A stretch of DNA of 64,000 nt from Rheinheimera sp. EpRS3. GTDB taxonomy: Bacteria > Pseudomonadota > Gammaproteobacteria > Enterobacterales > Alteromonadaceae. The stretch is from NCBI RefSeq assembly GCF_001513785.1, contig NZ_LNQS01000009.1, positions 248,001-312,000 of the forward strand. Reading direction: 5' to 3'. The notes beneath the pieces are model-generated. The model was not told the DNA's origin, ran no database searches, and saw only the letters and a program-made list of their open reading frames with translations. The translations under genes were made by a program, and so were the position numbers. Below, one piece after another: positions 17,891-25,305 of the stretch. The number at the start of each line of letters is the position of its first letter. Positions within the stretch are counted from its first letter, which is position 1.

Positions 17891-19032
17891 TGAGCGGCGC
17901 AAACGAGGTAGTGCTGTATCAAGAGCTGAGCGCACAAAACGGCAAAAAAATCGGTGTTGCCACGCTTAACTCAGAAAAATCGCTGAATGCCCTTAGTTTG
18001 CCAATGGTGGAGTCGTTACTGCCTAAGCTTCAGGCCTGGCAGGCAGACAACAGCATCAGCATGGTATTGCTGCAGGGCGCTGGCGATAAGGCCTTTTGTG
18101 CCGGTGGTGATATCCGCGATTTATATAAAGCCATGCTGGATAAGCCAGGTACTTATGCGCCGTACGTGGAAGAGTTTTTCACCAAAGAATATACGCTGGA
18201 TTATCTCATTCACACCTTTGGCAAGCCGGTGCTGGTGTGGGGCAATGGCATAGTGATGGGCGGCGGTTTAGGCTTAATGGCCGGTGCCTCGCATCGCGTG
18301 GTTACTGCAACCAGCCGTATTGCGATGCCGGAAATGGCGATAGGTTTGTATCCGGATGTCGGTGCCAGCTGGTTTTTAAATCGTATGCCAGCCGGTTGTG
18401 GCCTGTTTTTGGGTTTAACCGGTGCTTCTATTAACGCTGCCGACGCCAAGTTTATTGGTCTGGCTGATAACTTTTTACTGCATGAGCGTAAAGCCGCGCT
18501 GCTGGAAAAGCTACTGGCAGTAAAGTGGGGTGATACCGTTGCCCTGAATCATCAAAAGCTCAGCGATGTGCTGCGTAGCGAAGAAGACCAGTGCCGCACC
18601 CAGATGCCGCTGAGTAATATCCGGCCACATCAGGGCGGCATTGAAACACTGGCGAACCTGGAGAGTTTGCCTGCTGTTATTGCCAGCGTTAACGCCATGC
18701 AAGGCGAGGACAAATGGCTGCAAAAAGCCAAAGAGTCGCTGGCCTATGGCAGCCCCATTACTGCGCATATCGTATTTGAGCTGTTAAAGCTGGGCCAAAG
18801 CAAAATTCTGGCTGACAGCTTCCGACTGGAGTTGGGCTTAAGTGTGCAGTGCGGCAAGCTGGGTGAATTTACCGAAGGTGTGCGCGCGCTGTTAATGGAT
18901 AAAGATTTACAACCTAAGTGGCAATACAAAACGGTGAGCGACGTGCCGCAAAGCGTCATTGATGAGCTGTTTCGCTCGCCGTGGAGTGCTAACGAGCACC
19001 CGCTGCGCGAACTGGGTCAACCGGATAACTGA
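17890..19032 (+). CDS. 3-hydroxyisobutyryl-CoA hydrolase
   Basis: Releases CoA from 3-hydroxyisobutyryl-CoA, a step special to valine degradation that removes toxic methacrylyl-CoA precursors. The 380-residue length, well above a normal crotonase, and the blocks AFCAGGDIRDLYKA (about 72-85), GNGIVMGGGLGLMAG and PEMAIGLYPDVGASWF are diagnostic of this hydrolase. A TTG five codons upstream is in frame, but the TAATG overlap with the preceding stop gives ATG at 17890. mmsB follows after 12 bp. Confidence 0.93.
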   Translation: MSGANEVVLYQELSAQNGKKIGVATLNSEKSLNALSLPMVESLLPKLQAWQADNSISMVLLQGAGDKAFCAGGDIRDLYKAMLDKPGTYAPYVEEFFTKEYTLDYLIHTFGKPVLVWGNGIVMGGGLGLMAGASHRVVTATSRIAMPEMAIGLYPDVGASWFLNRMPAGCGLFLGLTGASINAADAKFIGLADNFLLHERKAALLEKLLAVKWGDTVALNHQKLSDVLRSEEDQCRTQMPLSNIRPHQGGIETLANLESLPAVIASVNAMQGEDKWLQKAKESLAYGSPITAHIVFELLKLGQSKILADSFRLELGLSVQCGKLGEFTEGVRALLMDKDLQPKWQYKTVSDVPQSVIDELFRSPWSANEHPLRELGQPDN

Positions 19033-19044
19033 TTAGGAGCAAAC

Positions 19045-19935
19045 ATGGCTAAGGTTGCATTTATAGGGTTAGGCAATATGGGTGGCCCTATGGCCATTAA
19101 TCTGGTTAAGGCCGGACACGCAGTTACTGCCTTTGATTTATCGGCAGCAGCGCTGGCGCAAGTAAAAGCCGAAGGCGCAGCCGTTGCTGCTACAGCTGCA
19201 GAGGCCGTAACAGGCGCGGAGTTTGTTATCTCTATGCTGCCGGCCGGTAAGCATGTCATCGGTTTATATTTAGGTGAACAGGGCATTGCCGGCAATATCA
19301 GCAAAGAAGCGCTGGTAATTGACTGCTCCACCATAGATGCCGACAGCGCGCGTAAGGTCGGTGCTGGTTTAGCTGCACAAGGCATTGCCTTTATCGATGC
19401 GCCGGTTTCCGGTGGTGTGGGCGGCGCCAAAGCCGGTACCTTAACCTTTATTGTTGGCGGTGAAGCGGCGCATTTTGAGCGCGCTAAAACTGTGCTTGGC
19501 AATATGGGTAAAAACCTGTTTCACGCCGGTGCGGTGGGCGCAGGCCAGGTCGCCAAGATCTGCAACAATATGTTGCTAAGTATCCTGATGGTCGGCACCT
19601 CAGAAGCGCTGCAAATGGGCGTCGATAACGGCCTGGATCCGAAGGTGCTGTCAGACATTATGCTGAAAAGCTCAGGCCGTAACTGGACGTTAGAACTGTA
19701 TAACCCATGCCCGGACGTAATGCCCAATGTACCATCATCCAATGGTTATCAGGGCGGCTTTATGGTTGATTTGATGGCAAAAGATTTAGGCCTGGCGCTG
19801 GAAGCGGCATTGCAAAGCCAAAGCAGCACGCCAATGGGCGCACTGGCACGCAGCCTGTACGTGGCGCACCAGCGGGCCGGCAATGGCAAGCTGGATTTTT
19901 CCAGTATTTTTAAGCTGTTTGCTAAAGCCAATTAA
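19045..19935 (+). CDS. mmsB: 3-hydroxyisobutyrate dehydrogenase
   Basis: Oxidises 3-hydroxyisobutyrate to methylmalonate semialdehyde with NAD+. The 296 residues carry FIGLGNMGGPMAINLVKAGH at the N-terminus, the substrate loop DAPVSGGVGGAKAGTL and the catalytic lysine in GAGQVAKICNNM. The asparagine-rich site and the RNWTLELYNPCPDVMPN block are typical of true HIBADH. ATG at 19045 follows TAGGAG. Its place between the hydrolase and the SDR, with mmsA in the same operon, makes the function secure. Confidence 0.95.
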   Translation: MAKVAFIGLGNMGGPMAINLVKAGHAVTAFDLSAAALAQVKAEGAAVAATAAEAVTGAEFVISMLPAGKHVIGLYLGEQGIAGNISKEALVIDCSTIDADSARKVGAGLAAQGIAFIDAPVSGGVGGAKAGTLTFIVGGEAAHFERAKTVLGNMGKNLFHAGAVGAGQVAKICNNMLLSILMVGTSEALQMGVDNGLDPKVLSDIMLKSSGRNWTLELYNPCPDVMPNVPSSNGYQGGFMVDLMAKDLGLALEAALQSQSSTPMGALARSLYVAHQRAGNGKLDFSSIFKLFAKAN

Positions 19936-19948
19936 TTTGAAATAACAC

Positions 19949-20058
19949 GCAAGTACTCCGAATATTTTCTCCGGGACACGCCGTAAATACGTCCCTGTAG
20001 GCTCGTGTTTTTCCTCCCTGAAAAACACGGTCCCGGCAGAAAAATTCTACGTACTTGC
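19949..20058 (+). repeat. Intergenic hairpin repeat, family C copy 3
   Basis: 110 bp after mmsB. The arms GCAAGTAC, GAAT, TTTTCT and CCGGGAC pair with GTCCCGG, AGAAAA, ATTC and GTACTTGC; these arm sequences differ from C1 and C2. The core ACGCCGTAAATACGTCCCTG is kept. The inner stem is GTGTTTTTC/GAAAAACAC. Confidence 0.8.
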
Positions 20059-20087
20059 TCATATCACAGTATTAAGCGAGTACGGAT

Positions 20088-20174
20088 GTACTTTTTTCAG
20101 CGACCGTTGGAGGCCATGGATGGCCGGAATCGAGCCCCAAGGATGGTTTATGGCGTGTCGCAGAAAAAATGTAC
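20088..20174 (-). repeat. Intergenic hairpin repeat, family D copy 2
   Basis: 87 bp on the minus strand, only 29 bp after C3. The arms GTAC, TTTTTT and GCGAC pair with GTCGC, AAAAAA and GTAC, again unlike D1, while the core with GGCCATGGATGGCC is kept. Its right end covers an ATG at 20169, which argues against that codon being the SDR start. Confidence 0.8.
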
Positions 20175-20201
20175 GCAGTAATCTCGATGTCGGAGAGCGA
20201 A

Positions 20202-20960
20202 ATGAACCTGCAAAATAAAACCATCGTCATCACTGGCGGGGCACAAGGCCTGGGCCTGGAAATGGCTCGCATGTGCGCGGCAGAAGGTGCCAAACTGGCG
20301 TTAATTGATATGAATGCCGATCAGCTGGCGGCCGCCAAAGCTGAGCTGGGTGCTACAACTACAGTGCATACCTACATTGCTAACGTTGCTAATGAACAAC
20401 AGGTAGAAACTACTTTTGCTCAAATTGACAGCGATTTTAACGGCATTGACGGCCTGATCAACAACGCCGGTATTTTGCGTGATGGTTTGCTGTTGAAATA
20501 CAAAGACGGCGAGCTGCAAAGCAAGATGTCACTGGCGCAGTTCCAGTCGGTTATCGATGTAAACCTTACCGGCGTGTTTCTTTGTGGCCGTGAAGCGGCA
20601 GCTGCCATGGTAAAACGCGGCACTAAGGGCGTGATCATTAATATGTCCAGCGTTGCCCGTGCCGGCAATATGGGCCAGACTAACTACGCAGCGTCGAAAG
20701 CGGGTGTAGTAGCGATGACAGTAACCTGGGCGCGCGAGCTGGGCCGTTTTGGTATCCGCGTGAGCGCCATCGCACCTGGCGTTATCCGCACGGCGATGAC
20801 CGATGCAATGAAACCTGAAGCACGCGACCGGTTGGAGAAAATGAAACCGGTAGGGCGCTTAGGCGAAGCCAGCGAAATTGCCCACACCGCGAAATACATT
20901 TTTGAAAACGATTTTTTCACCGGTCGGGTAGTGGAAATTGACGGCGGCATTAGCATGTAA
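20202..20960 (+). CDS. Short-chain dehydrogenase (FabG-like), probable hydroxyacyl-CoA dehydrogenase
   Basis: NAD(P)-dependent SDR of 252 residues. The cofactor motif TGGAQGLG (about 11-18), NNAG (about 87-90) and the catalytic Ser149/150, Tyr162 and Lys166 in NYAASKAG are intact. FabG-like proteins at this operon position (ivdG in Shewanella) are thought to oxidise 2-methyl-3-hydroxybutyryl-CoA from isoleucine. In-frame ATGs at 20169 and 20187 are rejected because the first lies in repeat D2. ATG at 20202 has GGAGAG six bases upstream. A terminator follows, so this ends the operon. Substrate is inferred from context. Confidence 0.82.
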   Translation: MNLQNKTIVITGGAQGLGLEMARMCAAEGAKLALIDMNADQLAAAKAELGATTTVHTYIANVANEQQVETTFAQIDSDFNGIDGLINNAGILRDGLLLKYKDGELQSKMSLAQFQSVIDVNLTGVFLCGREAAAAMVKRGTKGVIINMSSVARAGNMGQTNYAASKAGVVAMTVTWARELGRFGIRVSAIAPGVIRTAMTDAMKPEARDRLEKMKPVGRLGEASEIAHTAKYIFENDFFTGRVVEIDGGISM

Positions 20961-20981
20961 GCTGCTTTTCTTATCAGAATG

Positions 20982-21007
20982 AAAAAAGGCGCCGCGGCGC
21001 CTTTTTT
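20982..21007. terminator. Bidirectional Rho-independent terminator
   Basis: A-run, GGCGCC-GC-GGCGCC stem, T-run, placed between the convergent SDR and exporter genes. It has A and T tracts on both sides and should serve both. Confidence 0.9.
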
Positions 21008-21011
21008 CTGC

Positions 21012-21917
21012 TCAGTTGCTAACTTTAAGCTTTGCTTGGGCAGAGGCTGGCACTATAACAGTGGTGCGCTGCCCCAGCCACACCCCAAGTAATACCAGCG
21101 CCATACCGGCACTTTGCAGCAGCGTTAGTTTTTGTTGCAGCACCAGTGCGCCCAGTACGGTAGCACTTAGCGGGCTAAGCAGGCTAAGTGTAGTTACGGC
21201 CGCCGCCGGCATTTTCATTACCCCGCGCAGCCAAAACACATAGGTTAAGCCGGTGCCAATTAAGCCCAGCCAGAGATAGCCGAAAACGTTAGCCAGGCTA
21301 AGTTGGGCTGGCAAGGTTTCAAACAGCAGAGCCAGCGGTAATAAAAACAGGCCACCGGCCGTTAGCTGCCAACTGGTTAATACCATAGCGCTGGCTGGCG
21401 GCAGCCATTTTTTTGTCAGTAAAGTACCGCAAGCCATGGCGAAGGCACCTGCAGCCGCAGCAGCTACACCGATAAAGTCCAGTTTCGCGGCCGGCCCCAA
21501 CACCAACATAGCTACGCCGGCTAAACCACACAGGGCGGCAATCCAGCTTAGCATGCTGGTTCTGGCATTTAGCACCGCCCAGCCCAGCAGTACTACTACC
21601 AAAGGTTGAATGGCACCAACCGTTGCTGCCACGCCACCGGGTAAACGATAGGCGGCCACAAACAGCAGCGCCTGAAAGATGCCGATATTCAGTATGCCCA
21701 ACAGAAAAATTTTGCCCCACCAGCCTTTAGCCGGCAGCTGGCGCAGACACAGCAGCATGAGTAAGCCAACCGGCAATGTGCGCAGCGTAGCAGATAATAG
21801 TGGTACATCGGGCGGCAGAAACTCTGTGGTAACCAGATAAGTGCTGCCCCAAATTAATGGTGCTGCAGCGGTTAAACAAATATCAAACCAGCGGGCTTGC
21901 GGTAAGGCTGAACTCAT
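21012..21917 (-). CDS. EamA/DMT-family transporter
   Basis: A 301-residue inner-membrane protein with about ten hydrophobic segments in two repeated EamA halves (about residues 12-140 and 150-290). The first is marked by AAPLIWGSTYLVTTEFLPP and the second by GTLLTKKWLPPASAMVLTSWQ. Members export amino acids or other small metabolites; no substrate can be read. It is monocistronic, with AGGAG before ATG at 21917. The protein ends three bases from the shared terminator. Confidence 0.88.
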   Translation of the reverse strand: MSSALPQARWFDICLTAAAPLIWGSTYLVTTEFLPPDVPLLSATLRTLPVGLLMLLCLRQLPAKGWWGKIFLLGILNIGIFQALLFVAAYRLPGGVAATVGAIQPLVVVLLGWAVLNARTSMLSWIAALCGLAGVAMLVLGPAAKLDFIGVAAAAAGAFAMACGTLLTKKWLPPASAMVLTSWQLTAGGLFLLPLALLFETLPAQLSLANVFGYLWLGLIGTGLTYVFWLRGVMKMPAAAVTTLSLLSPLSATVLGALVLQQKLTLLQSAGMALVLLGVWLGQRTTVIVPASAQAKLKVSN

Positions 21918-22105
21918 TGAACAACTCCTGAAATAATCGGATTAAGAAGAACTAAGCTAAGTGTTTGTTGCAAAACGCAGGCACTGTAAAAGCTCAACTT
22001 AACTTAAGGTCAATAGTTTTATATAACCGCACTTAAAAAATTGCACACCGGTTAGACGTGGTGTATTTTTGATGCAGTTATGCACCAAATGCAAAGGTGA
22101 GTGTT

Positions 22106-22342
22106 ATGACCCGTCAGAGTATTACCCTGAGCCAGCCAAATGACGAATGGCTGCAACAACAGGTGAGTGAAGGCGCTGAGTACAGCAGCAAAAGCGAGCT
22201 GATTAACGAGCTTATCCGCAATGCCCGCCGTGCAGAAGCAATTAACCAGAGGCTGGCTTTGGCTGAGCAAAGCGGTTTTACCAGCCAAAGTGCAGAAGAT
22301 ATGTTGCAGGAGTTTAAGCAAGGCTTAGCTAAGCATGTATGA
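22106..22342 (+). CDS. ParD/CopG-type antitoxin
   Basis: 78 residues. An N-terminal ribbon-helix-helix region (TRQSITLSQPNDEWLQQQV and YSSKSELINELIRNARR) is followed by a charged C-terminal tail that would wrap the toxin. It represses its own promoter and neutralises the ParE-like protein, by family knowledge. A GTG at 22097 is in frame, but ATG at 22106 with AAGGTGAG upstream is better spaced. Its last eight bases overlap the toxin start. Confidence 0.88.
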   Translation: MTRQSITLSQPNDEWLQQQVSEGAEYSSKSELINELIRNARRAEAINQRLALAEQSGFTSQSAEDMLQEFKQGLAKHV

Positions 22343-22625
22343 GGTGCGGCTGTCTAATCTGGCGAAAGAAGATTTGCGGCGCATTTATTACTATGGAGCA
22401 GAGCGTTTTGGCCAACAGCAGGCGGATCATTACTTTTATGCGTTTTTCAGCATGTTTGAACAAATTGCAAATAATCCATTTTTGTATCAATCGGTAGATC
22501 ATATCAGGCCAGGCTATCGCCGCTGCCTCTGTGGTGTTGACAGTATTTATTATCGCATCGACGGTAATACGGTAGATATTATGGCAATACTTGGCTCGCA
22601 GGATGTGCCCCCCTGGTTACCTTAG
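22335..22625 (+). CDS. ParE/RelE-superfamily toxin
   Basis: 96 residues of the RelE/ParE fold: YEVRLSNLAKEDLRRIYYYG at the start, RFGQQQADHYFYAFFSMFEQ in the middle and the core YRRCLCGVDSIYYRIDG before the last strand VDIMAILG. ParE members poison DNA gyrase; RelE members cut mRNA. Pairing with a ribbon-helix-helix antitoxin favours ParE. It starts inside the antitoxin gene, so translation is coupled. Confidence 0.88.
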   Translation: MYEVRLSNLAKEDLRRIYYYGAERFGQQQADHYFYAFFSMFEQIANNPFLYQSVDHIRPGYRRCLCGVDSIYYRIDGNTVDIMAILGSQDVPPWLP

Positions 22626-22699
22626 CGGATATATTGTGTGCTAGCTTAGCCAATAACAAAAACGAACAACAATAAACAATAAACAACAGGGAACCCATA

Positions 22700-23128
22700 A
22701 TGAAAACCAGCCTCCTAATTACCACACTACTATTAACACCAATGCTTGCCCTGGCCGATGACAAAGCCGAACTTACTGCACAGCTAAGCGAATTTTTGGA
22801 CGGCGCCAGCCGCAACGATGCGGCTATTCACAATAAATACTGGGCTGAAGAGCTTATTTACACCAGCTCCGGCGGCACCCGCTTTGGCAAGGCTGAGCTG
22901 ATGCGAGGCGTAACCAGCCGCGGCATGTTAAAAGCAGACGAAATTGATACGGTGTATAGCAGCGAAGATGTGCGCATTATGCAGTACGGCGATACCGCAG
23001 TGGTTGCCTTTATATTGGTGGGTAAATCAGTCAGCGAAACCAAGCGCTATTTAAACAGCGGTACTTTCGTGCGTAAAAACGGCCAATGGCAGGCAATAAA
23101 TTGGCAAGCCACGATTAAAGCGGAATAA
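22700..23128 (+). CDS. Secreted DUF4440/SnoaL-like protein
   Basis: 142 residues with a clear Sec signal peptide (MKTSLLITTLLLTPMLALA, cleavage about residue 19) and an NTF2-like domain of the DUF4440 type. Segments include EFLDGASRNDAAIHNKYWAE, LIYTSSGGTRFGKAELM and SGTFVRKNGQWQAINWQAT. It probably acts in the periplasm. NTF2-like domains bind small ligands; no catalytic residues can be assigned. ATG at 22700 has AGGGAA upstream. Confidence 0.75.
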   Translation: MKTSLLITTLLLTPMLALADDKAELTAQLSEFLDGASRNDAAIHNKYWAEELIYTSSGGTRFGKAELMRGVTSRGMLKADEIDTVYSSEDVRIMQYGDTAVVAFILVGKSVSETKRYLNSGTFVRKNGQWQAINWQATIKAE

Positions 23129-23164
23129 CCCAAACGCACGGGACTGCCGGCTAACGGAGATGTT

Positions 23165-23479
23165 GTGAAACACTTTGTATTGATATATGACACTGCGCCA
23201 GATTATCTGCAACGGCGAGCTGAATTTCGTTCTGCTCATCTGGCACTGGCTTGGCAGGCCGCCGGGCGCGCGGAGTTACTGCTGGGCGGTGCTGTGGGTG
23301 AGCCGGCAGACAGCGCACTGCTGTTGTTTCGCTGTGAATCAGCCGATATTCCGGCTGCTTTTGCTAAAGCCGATCCTTATGTAGTAAACGGCCTGGTAAC
23401 CCGCTGGCAGGTTAAGCCCTGGCATACCGTAGTGGGCGAGGAAGCAGCTAACCCGGTAAAGGCAGAGGGCACAAGCTGA
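23165..23479 (+). CDS. YciI-like protein
   Basis: 104 residues of the YciI family: it begins KHFVLIYDTAPDYLQRRAEF, has HLALAWQAAGRAELLLGGAV and ends with DPYVVNGLVTRWQVKPW. Family proteins are small dimeric alpha-beta barrels with a His-Asp pair and no settled physiological role. The start is GTG at 23165, with GGAGATGTT upstream. Its stop overlaps the next start by one base (TGATG), so it is cotranslated with the DUF1801 protein. Confidence 0.85.
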   Translation: MKHFVLIYDTAPDYLQRRAEFRSAHLALAWQAAGRAELLLGGAVGEPADSALLLFRCESADIPAAFAKADPYVVNGLVTRWQVKPWHTVVGEEAANPVKAEGTS

Positions 23480-23895
23480 TGGCAGAGACAAAAACCAAAG
23501 CAACCAACGCCAGTGTAGCGGAGTATATCGCCAGCCGCGCCAGTGCACTGCAACTTGAGGATTGCCACCAGCTAATAACACTGTTGAGTGAAGTTACCGG
23601 GCAGCCAGCAACTATGTGGGGGCCAAGCATCGTCGGTTTTGGCCGCTACCGTTACACCTACGATAGCGGCCATAGCGGTGAAGCTCCGCTTGCGGGGTTT
23701 GCTATTCGCGGCCGTGATATTGTTATTTACCTGCTGGCCGAAAGCGGCGAGCAAGAGCAATTACTGCAACAACTGGGCAAACACAAAATGGGCAAAGCCT
23801 GTTTGTATATTAAACGCCTGGCTGATCTGGATACGGTGGTGTTAAAGCAGCTTGTGGTTAACTCTGTAGCAGAATTACAGCGGCGTTATGGTTAG
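23479..23895 (+). CDS. DUF1801 domain protein
   Basis: 138 residues. The central part (TMWGPSIVGFGRYRYTY, then GFAIRGRDIVIYL) and the C-terminal KMGKACLYIKRLADLD match the YdhG/DUF1801 fold, related to the frataxin-like family. Function is not established. It is coupled to the YciI-like gene by a one-base overlap. A second, different DUF1801-type protein is encoded at 52969. Confidence 0.8.
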   Translation: MAETKTKATNASVAEYIASRASALQLEDCHQLITLLSEVTGQPATMWGPSIVGFGRYRYTYDSGHSGEAPLAGFAIRGRDIVIYLLAESGEQEQLLQQLGKHKMGKACLYIKRLADLDTVVLKQLVVNSVAELQRRYG

Positions 23896-23977
23896 GTTTT
23901 ACGACAGTGATGAAAGAAGCTGTACTAAGCTACCCCCGAGGAATTGGGCATTATTTGCTGGTTAACACGGAGCTGTA

Positions 23978-24364
23978 ATGCGCGCAAAAGGAAAAATTAT
24001 CCGTTGGCCGCTGCTATTTGTAGCTGTTTTTAGCGCAGCGCTTGTAGTCGCGTTCGCTTTGGAAAGGTTACCGCTATACATTATTGCTGCTTACGCTGTT
24101 ATTAGTCTGTTTACCTTTATCAGCTACTGGCTGGATAAGCGCAAGGCTCAGGCTGGCCTCTGGCGCATACCGGAAGCTAATTTGCAGTTGTTATCACTAA
24201 TCGGAGGCTGGCCCGGTGCTTTGCTGGCGCAAAGCTATTTACGGCATAAATCAAAAAAGCGTGCCTTTCTTACTGTGTTCTGGCTTACCGTGCTGCTTAA
24301 TCTGGCCGCGCTTAGCTGGTTAGTCGGGCAGGGCGGCCAACTATTTTGGGCACTTGCTCTGTAG
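23978..24364 (+). CDS. DUF1294 inner-membrane protein
   Basis: 128 residues with about four transmembrane segments. The diagnostic DUF1294 motif KRKAQAGLWRIPEANLQLL is followed by GGWPGALLAQSYLRHKSKK. The full-length family member often carries an N-terminal cold-shock domain; this one has only a short basic leader. Function unknown. ATG at 23978 follows CGGAG. Confidence 0.85.
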   Translation: MRAKGKIIRWPLLFVAVFSAALVVAFALERLPLYIIAAYAVISLFTFISYWLDKRKAQAGLWRIPEANLQLLSLIGGWPGALLAQSYLRHKSKKRAFLTVFWLTVLLNLAALSWLVGQGGQLFWALAL

Positions 24365-24527
24365 TCCTTACTGTGATCTCCTAAGTGCGCTAGCGAACCG
24401 ACTGCGCGGCTTTTGCGGCGTAGTTTAAAGGTTCATCCTGAATTCCATATCTCGTGGCGATTCAGCCCTTTTCCGGCACTTATCTAGTAATGATGCTGGC
24501 GAAGAAAAGCTGTGATGAAGCGGTTAT

Positions 24528-24546
24528 ACCGGACATTGTGTCCGGT
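24528..24546. promoter_or_regulatory. Perfect hairpin upstream of the PRC-barrel gene
   Basis: ACCGGACA-TTG-TGTCCGGT is an 8-bp perfect inverted repeat ending 28 bp before the start codon at 24575. It could be an operator, a leader hairpin or a terminator without a T-run. The rest of the 210-bp gap from 24365 shows no gene. Confidence 0.4.
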
Positions 24547-24574
24547 TAACACATTCAATTCGACGGAGATTTAT

Positions 24575-25057
24575 ATGAAAAAGCTAAATTCGTTAGTTTT
24601 TTATGCACTGGTTACACCTGTTATCGCCTTAGGTGCAGGCTCTGTACTGGCACAGCAAACCACAGATAAGACGACTACACAAACTGACCAAAATAAACAG
24701 CGCACTATGCAGCCTGACGCTGATCGCAAAAACGCTTATGGCCAGTCAAAGCAGAAGCAGGATTATCTTAGCTCTGTGCCGGCTAATGGCTCGCATGCCA
24801 GCCACCTGATTGGTGCTGATGTTCAAACCGCTAATAATGAAGATATAGGTGATGTAAGCGATCTGATTATTGGCGGCGATGGCCAGGTGATGGCTATTGT
24901 TGTTAGTGTTGGTGGCTTCCTTGGTATGGGCGAGAAAGACGTCGCCATTGGCTGGGATCACGTAACCAGATCAGGCACTGCTGATGATCTGGAATTGCGG
25001 GTTGAAGTGACCCGTGATGAATTAAAAGCGGCACCGAAGTTTGAAAAACGGGACTAA
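24575..25057 (+). CDS. Secreted PRC-barrel domain protein
   Basis: 160 residues. A signal peptide (MKKLNSLVFYALVTPVIALG, cleavage after VLA) is followed by a Thr/Gln-rich spacer. A PRC-barrel domain starts near residue 70 (SHLIGADVQTANNEDIGDVS, then DLIIGGDGQVMAIVVSVGGF and GEKDVAIGWDHV). Such proteins are common in stress-induced, often RpoS-linked, gene groups. A start 21 codons upstream is open, but ATG at 24575 has GGAG upstream and gives the signal peptide. A terminator follows. Exact role unknown. Confidence 0.85.
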   Translation: MKKLNSLVFYALVTPVIALGAGSVLAQQTTDKTTTQTDQNKQRTMQPDADRKNAYGQSKQKQDYLSSVPANGSHASHLIGADVQTANNEDIGDVSDLIIGGDGQVMAIVVSVGGFLGMGEKDVAIGWDHVTRSGTADDLELRVEVTRDELKAAPKFEKRD

Positions 25058-25092
25058 ATTCTGCCAGTAGCACACTCAGGCAGGAATAAATA

Positions 25093-25125
25093 AACGGCAG
25101 GGGCGCAAGCCTCTGCCGTTTTCTT
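25093..25125 (+). terminator. Rho-independent terminator after the PRC-barrel gene
   Basis: AACGGCAG-GGGCGCAAGC-CTCTGCCGTT: an 8-10 bp stem followed by TTTTCTTTA. Confidence 0.85.
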
Positions 25126-25137
25126 TATGGTGCGGTT

Positions 25138-25182
25138 AAAAAACCTTTACCGGTTAGCACTATCAGCACTGTACCGGTAAAG
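25138..25182 (-). terminator. Rho-independent terminator of the minus-strand stress group
   Basis: On the minus strand the perfect 10-bp stem CTTTACCGGT/ACCGGTAAAG encloses an 18-nt loop with a repeated AGTGCT. It is followed by GGTTTTTT. It lies 22 bp after the micropeptide stop codon. Confidence 0.8.
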
Positions 25183-25203
25183 AAGAGCTCGCCTGCTAAG
25201 TCG

Positions 25204-25275
25204 CTAAAAGAGCAGTGCGATGATGATAACGATGGGGATCGGCACCCCGAGAACCCACAATAATATTGAACGCAT
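25204..25275 (-). CDS. 23-residue membrane micropeptide
   Basis: A very short gene with a near-perfect ribosome binding site: AAAGGAGGTTGTT then ATG at 25275. The product is one hydrophobic helix, MRSILLWVLGVPIPIVIIIA plus LLF, with a central Pro-Ile-Pro and a single Arg at position 2. It should insert in the inner membrane. Very similar tiny proteins occur in many proteobacteria next to stress genes, from memory. It is the last gene of the minus-strand group (30 bp after the membrane protein), followed by a terminator. Standard gene finders would skip it. Function unknown. Confidence 0.75.
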   Translation of the reverse strand: MRSILLWVLGVPIPIVIIIALLF

Positions 25276-25305
25276 AACAACCTCCTTTAAATAGCCGGGT
25301 ACAAG

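Noticed and set aside
4699..20174. Insertion sequences or attC sites as explanation of the hairpin repeats
   Set aside because: No transposase, no target-site duplications seen, and lengths of 80-110 bp with covarying arms do not fit IS ends.
20169..20201. Extra N-terminal 11 residues on the SDR
   Set aside because: The ATG at 20169 lies in the arm of hairpin repeat D2. ATG 20202 has a good ribosome site and gives the normal SDR N-terminus.
24365..24574. Small gene or riboswitch before the PRC-barrel gene
   Set aside because: Only a simple 8-bp palindrome was found. No conserved riboswitch core or coding frame with a ribosome site.
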